Shown one piece after another: positions 50,242 through 58,308 of a stretch of DNA of 64,000 nucleotides. The position numbers were made by a program, and so were the translations under genes. Source of the stretch: Clostridium brassicae (GTDB taxonomy: Bacteria > Bacillota > Clostridia > Clostridiales > Clostridiaceae); NCBI RefSeq assembly GCF_026738875.1, contig NZ_JAPQFJ010000003.1, positions 186,001 through 250,000 on the forward strand, in the 5' to 3' direction. Position 1 is the first letter of the stretch. Each line of letters begins with the position of its first letter. A model generated the notes under the pieces. It made no database searches and had not been told where the DNA came from. It saw only the letters and a program-made list of their open reading frames with translations.

Positions 50242-51081
50242 ATGGCAGAAGGATGGATAAAACTTTATAGGAATATCCAAGAACACTGGATATGGCAAGA
50301 CCCACAAAAGTTAAAATGGTGGCTAGATATCCTCCTTCTAGCTAACCATAAAGATAACAAATTTCTATTAGGAAATGAATTAATGCAGTTAGAAAGAGGA
50401 GAACATCACACTTCTGAACTAAAATTAGCAGAAAGATGGGGAGTATCAAAGACTACTGTAAGAAGATTTTTAAACTTGCTCCAAAGTGATGAAATGATAG
50501 AATTGAAAAAGTCAAAAAAGGGTACCACCTTAAAAGTTAGCAATTACAACGCTTTTCAAGACTTTTCAGAAGATGAAAAAACCATAAAAGAACCACAGAA
50601 GAACCATAAAAAAACCATAAAAGAACCATATGAGAACCATACGGTATACACAAACAATAATGAAAAGAATGAAAAGAATGAGAAGAATGATAATAATTAT
50701 ATAAATAATAATAAAGAGGATGAATTAAATCCATTAAAAGAATATCAGAATAACATCTTCCCAACTCCAGGAATGATAGAAATACAAAGTATTCAAAAAT
50801 GGAGTAGCAATTTAGGAAATGAGTTAGTTGTACATGCTATAGGCATAGCAGCAGAGAATAATGTTAGAAACTACAAGTATATAGAGCGAATACTTATGGA
50901 TTGGAATAATAATGACATTAAAACTTTAGATCAGGCAAAAGCATATTCAGCAAATAGAAAGAAAGGGGGACAAAAACAACATGACAGAAGTAGAGAAAAT
51001 AGTAAACAGGATAAAGTCGAATATGACTTCAACAGACCATACACAGGACCAAGTTACTCAGATGGAGAAATCGACTTCTGA
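50242..51081 (+). CDS. Replication initiator, DnaD-like
   Basis: A 279-residue protein. N-terminal winged helix: AEGWIKLYRNIQEHWIWQDP, ELKLAERWGVSKTTVRRFLN. A Lys/Asn/Glu linker whose DNA consists of repeats (50579-50699) follows, then a DnaD C-terminal domain (WSSNLGNELVVHAIGIAAEN, NYKYIERILMDWNN). It opens the phage origin and recruits the helicase through the DnaC-like loader encoded next. Confidence 0.9.
   Translation: MAEGWIKLYRNIQEHWIWQDPQKLKWWLDILLLANHKDNKFLLGNELMQLERGEHHTSELKLAERWGVSKTTVRRFLNLLQSDEMIELKKSKKGTTLKVSNYNAFQDFSEDEKTIKEPQKNHKKTIKEPYENHTVYTNNNEKNEKNEKNDNNYINNNKEDELNPLKEYQNNIFPTPGMIEIQSIQKWSSNLGNELVVHAIGIAAENNVRNYKYIERILMDWNNNDIKTLDQAKAYSANRKKGGQKQHDRSRENSKQDKVEYDFNRPYTGPSYSDGEIDF
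50579..50643. repeat. Iteron-like repeats, candidate phage origin
   Basis: AACCAT or AACCACAG units occur six times in 65 bp (AAACCATAAAAG, GAACCACAG, GAACCATAAAA, AAACCATAAAAG, GAACCATATG, GAACCATACGG) inside the linker part of the initiator gene. AAGAATGA repeats follow. Many phages keep the origin within the initiator gene in this manner. Confidence 0.6.
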
Positions 51082-51784
51082 TATATGCCCCATATGTAAT
51101 GGTACAGGATGGGAGTTGAACAAAGAAACTAGAGCGTATAAAAGATGCAAATGTTATAAAAAAGAAAAAATGCAAAGACTTTGGAAGAAATATGGAGTAG
51201 ATCCTAAAGACATAAAAAAGCTAAATGATTATGTTCCTATAGATGAAATACAAAAAGAAGCTAAAGGTAAGGCAGTAGATTATGTTAAAGATTTTGAAAC
51301 TATAGTAGGGAATAAAGAGAATGGTTTTGGATTATTTGGACAACCAGGAGCAGGAAAAACCCACATACTATTGGCTATAGGTGCAGCATTAATTTCAAAG
51401 GGAATAGAAGTAGTATATATGCCTTATGTTGAAGTTATGCGGGAACTTAAAGCAACTGTAATGGATAATGAGTACTACATTAAATTTTCATCTAACTATA
51501 TGAAAGCAAGAGTTTTGATTATTGATGATTTATTTAAGGATAAATTAAAAAACGGGAATTTGGTTGGAGAATTAAAAGAATCGGACATCAAGCATCTTTA
51601 TCCTATATTAAATTATAGATACTTAAATAATTTACCAACGCTAATTAGTACAGAATGTACTCCAGATATATTACAAAGATTAGATGATGCACAAGCTGGA
51701 AGAATGTTAGAAAGATGTGGAGATAACATTATAGTTTTTACAGGACAAAAATATAACTACAGAATGAAAAAATTTATGAGATAG
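50981..51784 (+). CDS. DnaC/IstB-like helicase loader ATPase
   Basis: A 267-residue protein. Zinc site CPICNGTGW...CKCYKK near residues 36-60; Walker A FGQPGAGKTH, Walker B ARVLIIDDLFKD, sensor TLISTECTPD and arginine RMLERC. It loads the replicative helicase. Its start overlaps the initiator gene by 101 bp. Confidence 0.9.
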   Translation: MTEVEKIVNRIKSNMTSTDHTQDQVTQMEKSTSDICPICNGTGWELNKETRAYKRCKCYKKEKMQRLWKKYGVDPKDIKKLNDYVPIDEIQKEAKGKAVDYVKDFETIVGNKENGFGLFGQPGAGKTHILLAIGAALISKGIEVVYMPYVEVMRELKATVMDNEYYIKFSSNYMKARVLIIDDLFKDKLKNGNLVGELKESDIKHLYPILNYRYLNNLPTLISTECTPDILQRLDDAQAGRMLERCGDNIIVFTGQKYNYRMKKFMR

Positions 51785-51795
51785 GGGTCTATAGA

Positions 51796-51963
51796 ATGAG
51801 CGATAGAAAAGATGAAATAGGGTTCGTACTAGGAATGATAGATAAGTTTTGTACTGAGTATCAAATAGCGTTGATTCCTTGTGAAACTAAACAAGGCGTG
51901 AAATATGTTGGTGTTCTAGACAATACAAATGGCAACAAATATGCAATGATTAAGCAGAAATAG
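51796..51963 (+). CDS. Hypothetical small protein
   Basis: A 55-residue protein after GGGGTC. GFVLGMIDKFCTEYQIALIP precedes a beta strand pair. It is not recognised. Confidence 0.5.
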   Translation: MSDRKDEIGFVLGMIDKFCTEYQIALIPCETKQGVKYVGVLDNTNGNKYAMIKQK

Positions 51964-51969
51964 TTGCTA

Positions 51970-51989
51970 CGCAAAATTCGTATATTGCG
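51970..51989 (+). promoter_or_regulatory. Leader stem-loop CGCAA-AATTCGTATA-TTGCG
   Basis: Complementary arms CGCAA (51970-51974) and TTGCG (51985-51989) around a 10-nt loop, 23 bp before the 52013 start. It corresponds to the 25190-25209 element of prophage 1 with paired changes in both arms. Confidence 0.5.
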
Positions 51990-52012
51990 AAATAAAAGAA
52001 GGGGTTGAAAAA

Positions 52013-52231
52013 ATGGCTTATAAAAAAATTGGAACTATTGATAATATCACAGAAATACCATTAAATAAAAATATAATTGTAAGTGGACACGTTGATGGAA
52101 TTGGATGGATGTGGCACATGGGAGGAATATTTAAGAAAAAAGGTAATGAAATAATATTTCAAAATGAATATGGAATGAGTACAAAAGTTCAAAATGGAAA
52201 AATCGGTTTAAATATATTAAGAAAAATTTAA
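52013..52231 (+). CDS. Hypothetical small protein
   Basis: A 72-residue Gly/Ile-rich beta protein behind AAGAAGGGG. VSGHVDGIGWMWHMGGIFKK is unusual but not recognised. Its stop codon lies at the point where TnpB-derived sequence begins, so the end may have been changed by the insertion or deletion. Confidence 0.5.
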   Translation: MAYKKIGTIDNITEIPLNKNIIVSGHVDGIGWMWHMGGIFKKKGNEIIFQNEYGMSTKVQNGKIGLNILRKI

Positions 52232-52452
52232 GTCGCAATCCAAAGAAATATAAGGCACTTTTAGAAGGTATTAAAGTTGAGTATGTTAATCCATATAATA
52301 CATCTAAACAATGCCCTATTTGTGGCAAATTAAATACTGCTAAAGATAGAAAATATCAATGTTCATGCGGCTATAAAGCACATAGAGATTTAAACAGTTG
52401 TATTAATATAATTAATGCAACTGTTGTAGATGGTAATAGTCTACAAGCCTAA
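52232..52452 (+). pseudogene. tnpB: TnpB (IS605 OrfB) C-terminal remnant
   Basis: A frame without start codon reads RNPKKYKALLEGIKVEYVNP, then SKQCPICGK and CSCGYKAHRDLNSCINI, the TnpB zinc ribbon and the RuvC-III Asp (HRDLN). Only about 70 of some 400 residues remain, so the nuclease is inactive. The left end of the element and TnpA are absent. Confidence 0.88.
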
Positions 52453-52580
52453 GATACTATAGGTACTGTCTTAGGAAGGGTACTGGCATACCCTTAGCTT
52501 GAGGTTATACTGGACTATCAGAAATAGACTTGCCTTTAATCACTCAAGAATCCCCTGACTTTAGACATGGGGAGTGTCAA
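52453..52580 (+). ncRNA. IS605-type right end, remnant omega-RNA region
   Basis: The sequence after the tnpB stop runs to CCCCTGACTTTAGACATGGGG and AGTGTCAA, the standard right-end hairpin and border of IS605/IS1341-type elements. In intact elements the omega RNA covers the tnpB 3' end and this region, and the bases after TCAA act as guide. Here the guide position would read CAGAACCATATAAGAAATAG. Confidence 0.75.
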
Positions 52581-52651
52581 CAGAACCATATAAGAAATAG
52601 TTTAAGATATGTTTTGGTATATAAATACAATGAGTTATTGAAAGGTGGCAA

Positions 52652-52909
52652 ATGGTTATGATTATTATAAATAACTATAGTGAAATCGACCTTAAAATGG
52701 TGAAAATAGGAGAAAAATTTGAAGTTCAAAAGGGTAAAAGAAAAGCCATATATAAAATAATTGAAAGTATTAATTTTGAAGGTTGTTATGACCTTTTACG
52801 TTGCGAAAATATGGGGTATTCTTGTAGTACTTATGTATGGAGAGAAAAACACTTAACTGGTTGTGGAAGTATAGTAGGCTGTATGGAACAAGCCTATGAC
52901 ATCACATGA
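52652..52909 (+). CDS. Hypothetical protein
   Basis: An 85-residue protein behind AAAGGTGGC. VQKGKRKAIYKIIESINFEG and a Cys/Gly-rich end (CGSIVGCMEQAYDIT). It is not recognised. Confidence 0.5.
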   Translation: MVMIIINNYSEIDLKMVKIGEKFEVQKGKRKAIYKIIESINFEGCYDLLRCENMGYSCSTYVWREKHLTGCGSIVGCMEQAYDIT

Positions 52910-52942
52910 GTATATTATGAAATATTGGAAAGGAGAATTGTT

Positions 52943-53188
52943 GTGATAAATCATCAATTAAAAATAATACCAAAATATTTCAATGACGTTGCAAACAAGA
53001 CTAAAACCTTTGAAGTAAGAAAAGATGATAGGAATTTCCAAGTAGGTGACTGTTTGGTTTTAAGAGAATTTGAAAATGGCGATTATACAGGAAAATATAT
53101 TAGTGTTTATATAAGTTATATTCTTGGTAGAGAATATAATGAAAAAAAATATGTTAAAGATGGATATGTAATTCTAGGCATTAAATAA
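52943..53188 (+). CDS. DUF3850 / ASCH-like RNA-binding domain protein
   Basis: An 81-residue protein; GTG at 52943 chosen for AAAGGAGAAT upstream. HQLKIIPKYFNDVANKTKTF, EVRKDDRNFQVGDCLVLREF and YISYILGRE match DUF3850, an ASCH/PUA-like fold likely binding RNA or modified nucleotides. Confidence 0.85.
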   Translation: MINHQLKIIPKYFNDVANKTKTFEVRKDDRNFQVGDCLVLREFENGDYTGKYISVYISYILGREYNEKKYVKDGYVILGIK

Positions 53189-53228
53189 CGTCGTTAAATA
53201 AAAGGATTGTGAAGGAGATGGGGAGAGC

Positions 53229-53453
53229 ATGAAATTAAATGAAGAACAAAAATTTTTACTTCAAGATGATGATGGGAATTTGATACTAATAACTGAAATA
53301 GATTTTAATTATGAGTTATTGAAAAACCAAATAATGCAGATGAAAGGCATTAAGTTTGAGGTAGATTATAGTGAAAATACTATTGAAAAACATGATGAAG
53401 TAGAAGTTCACACAAGCTTTTCGATTGATGGGATTTTTAAAAAAGAAGATTAA
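53229..53453 (+). CDS. Hypothetical protein
   Basis: A 74-residue acidic protein behind GGAGATGGGG. It is not recognised. Confidence 0.5.
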   Translation: MKLNEEQKFLLQDDDGNLILITEIDFNYELLKNQIMQMKGIKFEVDYSENTIEKHDEVEVHTSFSIDGIFKKED

Positions 53454-53484
53454 TAATTTAAAAGGTTTGTGGGGTGGTGAGAAA

Positions 53485-53670
53485 ATGAAATTGAGTATAT
53501 TTGACATACTAAAAAAAGGAAATATTGATAAAAGGTATATTTGTAAAGGTGAGTTATATGTAGTTAAAGAAAATCCAAGTGGAGTAATTAGTCTTAAGCA
53601 TAGCAATGGAGCATCAATGTTGCTAAATGATAAAAATATAAATAAACATTTTATTGAGGCTAAAGAATAG
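53485..53670 (+). CDS. Hypothetical small protein
   Basis: A 61-residue protein; ATG at 53485 after GGGGTGGTG. KLSIFDILKKGNIDKRYICK and a short beta region. It is not recognised. Confidence 0.5.
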   Translation: MKLSIFDILKKGNIDKRYICKGELYVVKENPSGVISLKHSNGASMLLNDKNINKHFIEAKE

Positions 53671-53754
53671 CAGATGGAGAAGAGCATGAAGAGAATAAAA
53701 GGGATGTAACGCAGTGAATAAATGTCTTAGTGGCAATATAGGAGGTAATACAAA

Positions 53755-54747
53755 ATGTATAGTACAAATAAAGATGAAGTAGTAATAAAACTAGTAGGAA
53801 AGTTATCTTTAGAGTTCCCAGATATAGATCAATTAAAGGTTAGAGAGTTAGTTGAGGAAGTATTGTACAAGTATGATATATTGCCACAGGAGACAAGCTT
53901 AGCTAGTAGCGATATAGAAGAGAAATTAGGTATATATTTGGCAACTAAGAAGCTGGACGGACTTAGCCAGCAAACATTGAAAAATTATCAATATAATTTA
54001 ATGAAATTTGCAGATTATTTAAGGAAACCTCTAGTTACTATAACTACGATGGACTTAAGAATGTTTCTAGCGCAGAGGTGTAAGGGATTAAAACCAACCA
54101 GTATAAATGGACAAATATCCATTTTAAAGTCTTTCTTTTCTTGGTTAGTAAATGAAGAATATATACCTAAGAATCCTGCAATTAAATTAAAGCAAACTAA
54201 AGAGCCTAAAAGATTAAGACATGCTATGACAGAGGAGGAAATTGAATTATTAAGACAAGCATGTAAATCAGATAGGGAAAAAGCTTTAGTGGAGTTTTTA
54301 ATAAGTACTGGTTGTAGATTATCGGAAGTAGTGGGTGTTAATAAGGCAGACGTTAACTGGCATGAAATGAGTTTGCATGTAATAGGTAAAGGAGCTAAGG
54401 AACGTAAAGTCTATTTCAATACGAAAGCTAAAATTCTATTGAAAAAATATTTACTGACTAGAAGTGATAGTAATCCAGCACTGTTTGTTACTTCAAAGAG
54501 ACCTCATGGTCGATTAGGCGGAAGATCTATACAAAGAGAAATTAAAAAGATTGCAAAGAGAGCGGGAATAGAAAAGTCAGTATATCCACACTTATTTAGG
54601 CATTCGTATGCTACGCATAAACTTAATGCAGGAATGTCACTACCAGTTATTCAGCATCTTATGGGTCACGAAGACCCTGCGACTACTCAAATATACGCGG
54701 AACTGTCAGAGGAAAATATCAAACATGAATATAAAAAGATTTCATAA
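53755..54747 (+). CDS. Tyrosine recombinase (XerC/D-like)
   Basis: A 330-residue protein. N-terminal SAM-like core-binding domain (LSQQTLKNYQYNLMKFADYL) and a catalytic domain with Arg in STGCRLSEVVGV, Lys in GKGAKERKVYF, HxxR in HLFRHSYATH, His in MGHEDPATTQ and Tyr in IYAEL. All catalytic residues are present. The integrase role is held by the serine recombinase, so this enzyme may resolve phage genome multimers or serve another site. Confidence 0.92.
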   Translation: MYSTNKDEVVIKLVGKLSLEFPDIDQLKVRELVEEVLYKYDILPQETSLASSDIEEKLGIYLATKKLDGLSQQTLKNYQYNLMKFADYLRKPLVTITTMDLRMFLAQRCKGLKPTSINGQISILKSFFSWLVNEEYIPKNPAIKLKQTKEPKRLRHAMTEEEIELLRQACKSDREKALVEFLISTGCRLSEVVGVNKADVNWHEMSLHVIGKGAKERKVYFNTKAKILLKKYLLTRSDSNPALFVTSKRPHGRLGGRSIQREIKKIAKRAGIEKSVYPHLFRHSYATHKLNAGMSLPVIQHLMGHEDPATTQIYAELSEENIKHEYKKIS

Positions 54748-54761
54748 AGGAGAGATGAACA

Positions 54762-55163
54762 TTGAATAGAGTTGTTCTAATAGGGAGATTAACTAAAGAC
54801 CCAGAGTTAAGCTTTATACCTGGAAGTGGTAAAGCTGTTGTAAAATTTGTTTTAGCAGTAGATAGAAGATTTTCTACTAGTGGTCAGAAAGAAGCAGACT
54901 TTATTCCTATAGTTGTGTGGGGAAAGCAAGCAGAAGCTACAGCAAACTATGTGAGCAAAGGAAAATTAATAGGCGTTTCTGGAAGAATTCAAACTAGATC
55001 GTACGAAGCTAAAGATGGAACTAGAAGGTATGTCACAGAAGTAATTGCTGATGAAGTACAGTTCTTAGAGCGGGCAGATGGTCCACAAGAAATAAATAAT
55101 AATAATCCAATCAATTATGAAAATGAAATCACTCCAATAGATGATGGTGATATTCCATTTTAG
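54762..55163 (+). CDS. ssb: Single-stranded DNA-binding protein
   Basis: A 133-residue protein from TTG behind [38 protein letters not shown] and [13 protein letters not shown]; the acidic C-terminal tip is DDGDIPF. Clearly related to the SSB of prophage 1 (10995). Confidence 0.95.
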   Translation: MNRVVLIGRLTKDPELSFIPGSGKAVVKFVLAVDRRFSTSGQKEADFIPIVVWGKQAEATANYVSKGKLIGVSGRIQTRSYEAKDGTRRYVTEVIADEVQFLERADGPQEINNNNPINYENEITPIDDGDIPF

Positions 55164-55181
55164 AGAGTTTAGGAGGTTAAA

Positions 55182-55361
55182 ATGTTTGAAAAAGATATGA
55201 AGGTAAAAATAAAATGTAAGATTGGCAATGACAAAAGAGTTAGAACTTTTAAGGGTAAAGTAGTTATTGCTACTAAATATTTTATAGTAGTACAAGGAAA
55301 GAACTACAGGGAATGTTTTAAATACTCAGATTTTGAGTGTGGGGATGCAGTATTAATTTAA
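55182..55361 (+). CDS. Hypothetical small basic protein
   Basis: A 59-residue protein behind TAGGAGGT. A small SH3-like beta pattern (VRTFKGKVVIATKYFIVVQG). It is not recognised. Confidence 0.5.
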   Translation: MFEKDMKVKIKCKIGNDKRVRTFKGKVVIATKYFIVVQGKNYRECFKYSDFECGDAVLI

Positions 55362-55444
55362 AAATATAGGATTAAGGCTATTAGATGGTAATGTTATAAC
55401 TTTTCATTATCACTTGATAGTCAATTGAAAGGGGTATTTATAAA

Positions 55445-55867
55445 ATGGTTAAAAGTAAGTACGGAGCTGAGAAGATCACAGTAGATGGAATTACTTTTGA
55501 TTCTAAGGATGAAGCTAAATATTACTTATACCTAAAAGAATTAAAAGCTAAAGGCAAGATATTAAACTTTGAATTACAACCTAAATATGAATTGCAGCCA
55601 AGCTTTAAAAAGAATGGAAAAACATATAGAGCTATCACATATGCACCAGACTTTCTTATATATCATCTTGATGGAACGGAGGAGTTAATAGATATTAAAG
55701 GCATGAGCACTCAACAAGGAGAAATGAGACGCAAAATGTTTGATTACAAGTATCCAGATTTAAAGCTTACATGGGTTGCTAGATCGCTAAAATATAGTGA
55801 AACTGGTTGGATTGAATATGACAAATTAAACAAGATTAGAAGGGAGAATAAGAAATGCCAAAAATAA
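55445..55867 (+). CDS. DUF1064 predicted phage endonuclease
   Basis: A 140-residue protein. KYGAEKITVDGITFDSKDEA with the first acidic residues, YAPDFLIY and ELIDIKGMST (Asp and D-x-K) match DUF1064, predicted to have a restriction-endonuclease-like fold. It may resolve Holliday or replication junctions, like RusA in other phages. It overlaps the next gene. Confidence 0.85.
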   Translation: MVKSKYGAEKITVDGITFDSKDEAKYYLYLKELKAKGKILNFELQPKYELQPSFKKNGKTYRAITYAPDFLIYHLDGTEELIDIKGMSTQQGEMRRKMFDYKYPDLKLTWVARSLKYSETGWIEYDKLNKIRRENKKCQK

Positions 55868-56484
55868 GGATTATAGCTGATACAGGGGAGTTAATAAATG
55901 ATATAGATTGTATAGGATACAACTTGCAGTATGTTGACGCTGATGGGAATGGACAAGTTCAAAAGATAAGAGCACTTAACAATGGTAAGTATGATTCAAA
56001 GCATTGGATTAAAAATGAATTTTACAAACCATTAGCAGAGAAAATAAAGGATAAGTACAAAGAACAGATTCCAGAGTTTACTTATATAAATATAAATAAA
56101 CTGCTTTTCTTAGAAGATATAGACTATGTTGGAGATGAAATGAAACGAAATGATGATGTTATGTGGATCAAGAAAGCTCCAAGGCAATTAACAGACTTAA
56201 CAGGATATAAATTTATTATCTTTAGTAGAGAGTTTTGGATGTCCAGAATAAGCAAAGAACAGATATTATGGCATATATACTCAGTTTTAAGGCAAGTAGA
56301 TGGAGATAAATTAAGAGAACCAGATATAAAAGGATGGAAAGAGGTATTAGGCACTTTAGGTTATGGATGGGAAACAACATTAACTCCTATGCCTAACCTT
56401 ATGGATGGATTTGAAGATGAAGACTTTGCAATGCTTAAGAAAGCAGATAGACAGCTTAAATTTGACTTAAGAAATGCTAAATAG
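55855..56484 (+). CDS. Putative phage metallopeptidase-like protein
   Basis: A 209-residue protein. NKLLFLEDIDYVGDEMKRND, FIIFSREFWMSRISKEQILW and VLRQVDGDKLREPDIKGWKE recall the putative phage metallopeptidase group. The expected HxxxH is not intact here (LWHIYSVLRQVD has one His), so catalysis is doubtful. Overlap with the upstream gene suggests coupled expression. Confidence 0.5.
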   Translation: MPKIRIIADTGELINDIDCIGYNLQYVDADGNGQVQKIRALNNGKYDSKHWIKNEFYKPLAEKIKDKYKEQIPEFTYININKLLFLEDIDYVGDEMKRNDDVMWIKKAPRQLTDLTGYKFIIFSREFWMSRISKEQILWHIYSVLRQVDGDKLREPDIKGWKEVLGTLGYGWETTLTPMPNLMDGFEDEDFAMLKKADRQLKFDLRNAK

Positions 56485-56499
56485 GGGCTTAAATGCCCC
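56484..56499 (+). promoter_or_regulatory. Short GC hairpin between genes
   Basis: GGGGC (56484-56488) and GCCCC (56495-56499) pair around TTAAAT, starting in the stop codon region of the previous gene and just before the AAAGGAGGG of the next. Probably a processing or weak attenuator hairpin. Confidence 0.45.
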
Positions 56500-56517
56500 T
56501 TGAAAGGAGGGAAAGTT

Positions 56518-57240
56518 ATGGAACTTACTCCAGTGCAATTAACTATATGGGATATAAAAGTTGTAGAAAAGCCTAAAACAATTATCAATAAAATTACACC
56601 AAAAGAAAATGAGAAATCTATGAAACCTTTAGAATTGACAGAGCTGCAACAAAAATTCTTAGATAAAAATAGAATTATGGAAAATGAGAATTTATATAGA
56701 TTAATAAAATACTGTGGCGGTGGGTTAGGTATAGAGCTAGCTACTCCAGGAGGATATAAGACCATATACGTTAATAAAGAAGGGAAGAAAGAGTTTACTA
56801 AAGATAAAAAGCTACCAGTGTTACCTATGGACAGGATATTGTTTTATAGGGAAGATTTACAGCCTAACAGCTTGCAGGAAGAAAAGTTACAGAAGTTAAA
56901 AACTAAGTATTTTGCAGCTAAGGAAATTAGTCGTAAAGGTGACGAGAACATAATACTAGAGTTGCAAGATAAAGTTATTAGTATAAATTCCATAGGGTGG
57001 GTACTAGAGTTTAATAATGTACAAGCAGCTTATGGAGATGATGAAGTTATAAAAGAAGAAAGACAGGCTCTACAGGATATTAAAATTGGAGACATAATAG
57101 AAACAACTTGTGGTAAGGAAGTTATAGCTGCAAAAGTATACAGTGTTTACAATTTTGGAAGTACATTAAATATAATTTGGGATAAGAAACATACTGCAAT
57201 TCCAAGATTTGCGGTAAAGAAAATAATTAAGTGTGCTTAA
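56518..57240 (+). CDS. Hypothetical protein
   Basis: A 240-residue protein; ATG at 56518 after AAAGGAGGG. Short N-terminal segment, then GLGIELATPGGYKTIYVNKE and a beta-rich C-terminus (DIKIGDIIETTCGKEVIAAK) that may be an SH3/Tudor-like fold. It is not recognised. Confidence 0.55.
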   Translation: MELTPVQLTIWDIKVVEKPKTIINKITPKENEKSMKPLELTELQQKFLDKNRIMENENLYRLIKYCGGGLGIELATPGGYKTIYVNKEGKKEFTKDKKLPVLPMDRILFYREDLQPNSLQEEKLQKLKTKYFAAKEISRKGDENIILELQDKVISINSIGWVLEFNNVQAAYGDDEVIKEERQALQDIKIGDIIETTCGKEVIAAKVYSVYNFGSTLNIIWDKKHTAIPRFAVKKIIKCA

Positions 57241-57253
57241 AGGAAGTGAGTTC

Positions 57254-57400
57254 ATGAAAATTTTAATTATGTCTTGCAGTAATAAAAACTTATGGTATTC
57301 AAACAAAATAGGCAAAACATATGAAGTAAAAAAGCAATTAAACTCCAGTTATTTAACTAAAGATGGTGGAGTGTCTAAAGAGGATGCTACTATAGTTTAA
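57254..57400 (+). CDS. Hypothetical small protein
   Basis: A 48-residue protein behind AAAGGAAGTG. KILIMSCSNKNLWYSNKIGK followed by TYEVKKQ resembles small phage proteins of unknown function. Confidence 0.5.
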   Translation: MKILIMSCSNKNLWYSNKIGKTYEVKKQLNSSYLTKDGGVSKEDATIV

Positions 57401-57425
57401 ATTAGTTTTTAAAAGGAGGACGAGC

Positions 57426-57872
57426 ATGAAGGACAATAACTTATCATTTAAAAAAGAAGAAGCTAGAACAATATTAAATTCATATTTAATGTATAAAAAT
57501 AGTGCTGAAATTAAAGCTTTAGAGATAGAGGAAGTAAAGAATAATTATGATGTAACAGGAATGGCTATGGGAGAAAAAACAGGACAAACATTTAAAATTA
57601 ATAAGGAATTAGAAGATAGAATCGTAAATAAGGATGATAAAATAGCAGAATTAGAAAAAGCAAGAAAAGCTTACGAGATTAATTTTAAAAAGATAGAGAA
57701 AGCAGTTGGTATATTAAAAGAGTTTGAGAAAGATGTAATAGTATTAAAGTATATGACATCTCCAGTAATGCAATGGAGAGATATAGCAAGACAACTAGGG
57801 TTCACTCCTATAGCTTGTCAAAGAGCAGAGGATAGAGCGGTTAAGAAAATGATTCCTTTGCTACTCGAATGA
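57426..57872 (+). CDS. ArpU/RinA-like late transcription regulator
   Basis: A 148-residue protein. A long charged helical region and the C-terminal sigma-region-4-like HTH: FEKDVIVLKYMTSPVMQWRD, IARQLGFTPIACQRAEDRAV. Such proteins switch on packaging and morphogenesis genes and are encoded just before them, as here. Confidence 0.85.
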   Translation: MKDNNLSFKKEEARTILNSYLMYKNSAEIKALEIEEVKNNYDVTGMAMGEKTGQTFKINKELEDRIVNKDDKIAELEKARKAYEINFKKIEKAVGILKEFEKDVIVLKYMTSPVMQWRDIARQLGFTPIACQRAEDRAVKKMIPLLLE

Positions 57873-57889
57873 GGTATATAGAAGTTATA

Positions 57890-58008
57890 TAAAATATATA
57901 CTTTTTATATACCCAATGTACGAGAATGTCATGCTATACTAATATCATAGAAAAAATAAAATTTAAACATATTGTACAGAGCACTTGGTTAATTCCAGGT
58001 GCTTAATT
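57890..58008 (+). promoter_or_regulatory. Candidate late promoter and hairpin
   Basis: TATATAAAA and TTTTTATATA form an inverted repeat (about 57892-57918), followed by TGTACGAGAATGTCATGCTATACT with a -10-like TATACT. The hairpin AGCACTTGG/CCAGGTGCT (57980-58003) then precedes TTAATTTATTT. The position directly after the ArpU-like gene suggests the regulated late promoter and an early terminator. Confidence 0.5.
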
Positions 58009-58030
58009 TATTTAAAAAGGATGTGAGGAT

Positions 58031-58240
58031 ATGCTAAGTATTTATAGTAGCTTTGTTTGTAAGACATGTAAAAAAGAATTTGTTGTCTTGGCAGAAGAGA
58101 TAAGTAATTTTAATGGATACTTGGTGTGTCCTTATTGTTCTAGTAAGAGAGTTAAGAGAGAAAATATAGCAGACAATTTAAAAGAATGTATGCAACACAC
58201 TTCTTATAAAAGAGTTAGAGGAGCATTGAGACAGAAATAA
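58031..58240 (+). CDS. Zinc-ribbon small protein
   Basis: A 69-residue protein with CKTCKKEF and CPYCSSKR, then a basic end. It is probably the first gene of the late transcript. No family is recognised. Confidence 0.6.
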   Translation: MLSIYSSFVCKTCKKEFVVLAEEISNFNGYLVCPYCSSKRVKRENIADNLKECMQHTSYKRVRGALRQK

Positions 58241-58308
58241 TTGTTATAAAATGAAGGATATTCTTCTAAAATGTAGAAATATTTACATGGAAAGGAGGAG
58301 ACAAGAAA

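Noticed and set aside
53755-54747. Tyrosine recombinase as the integrase of prophage 2
   Set aside because: The serine recombinase lies at the phage end against the interrupted host gene, while this gene is 10 kb inside the replication module.
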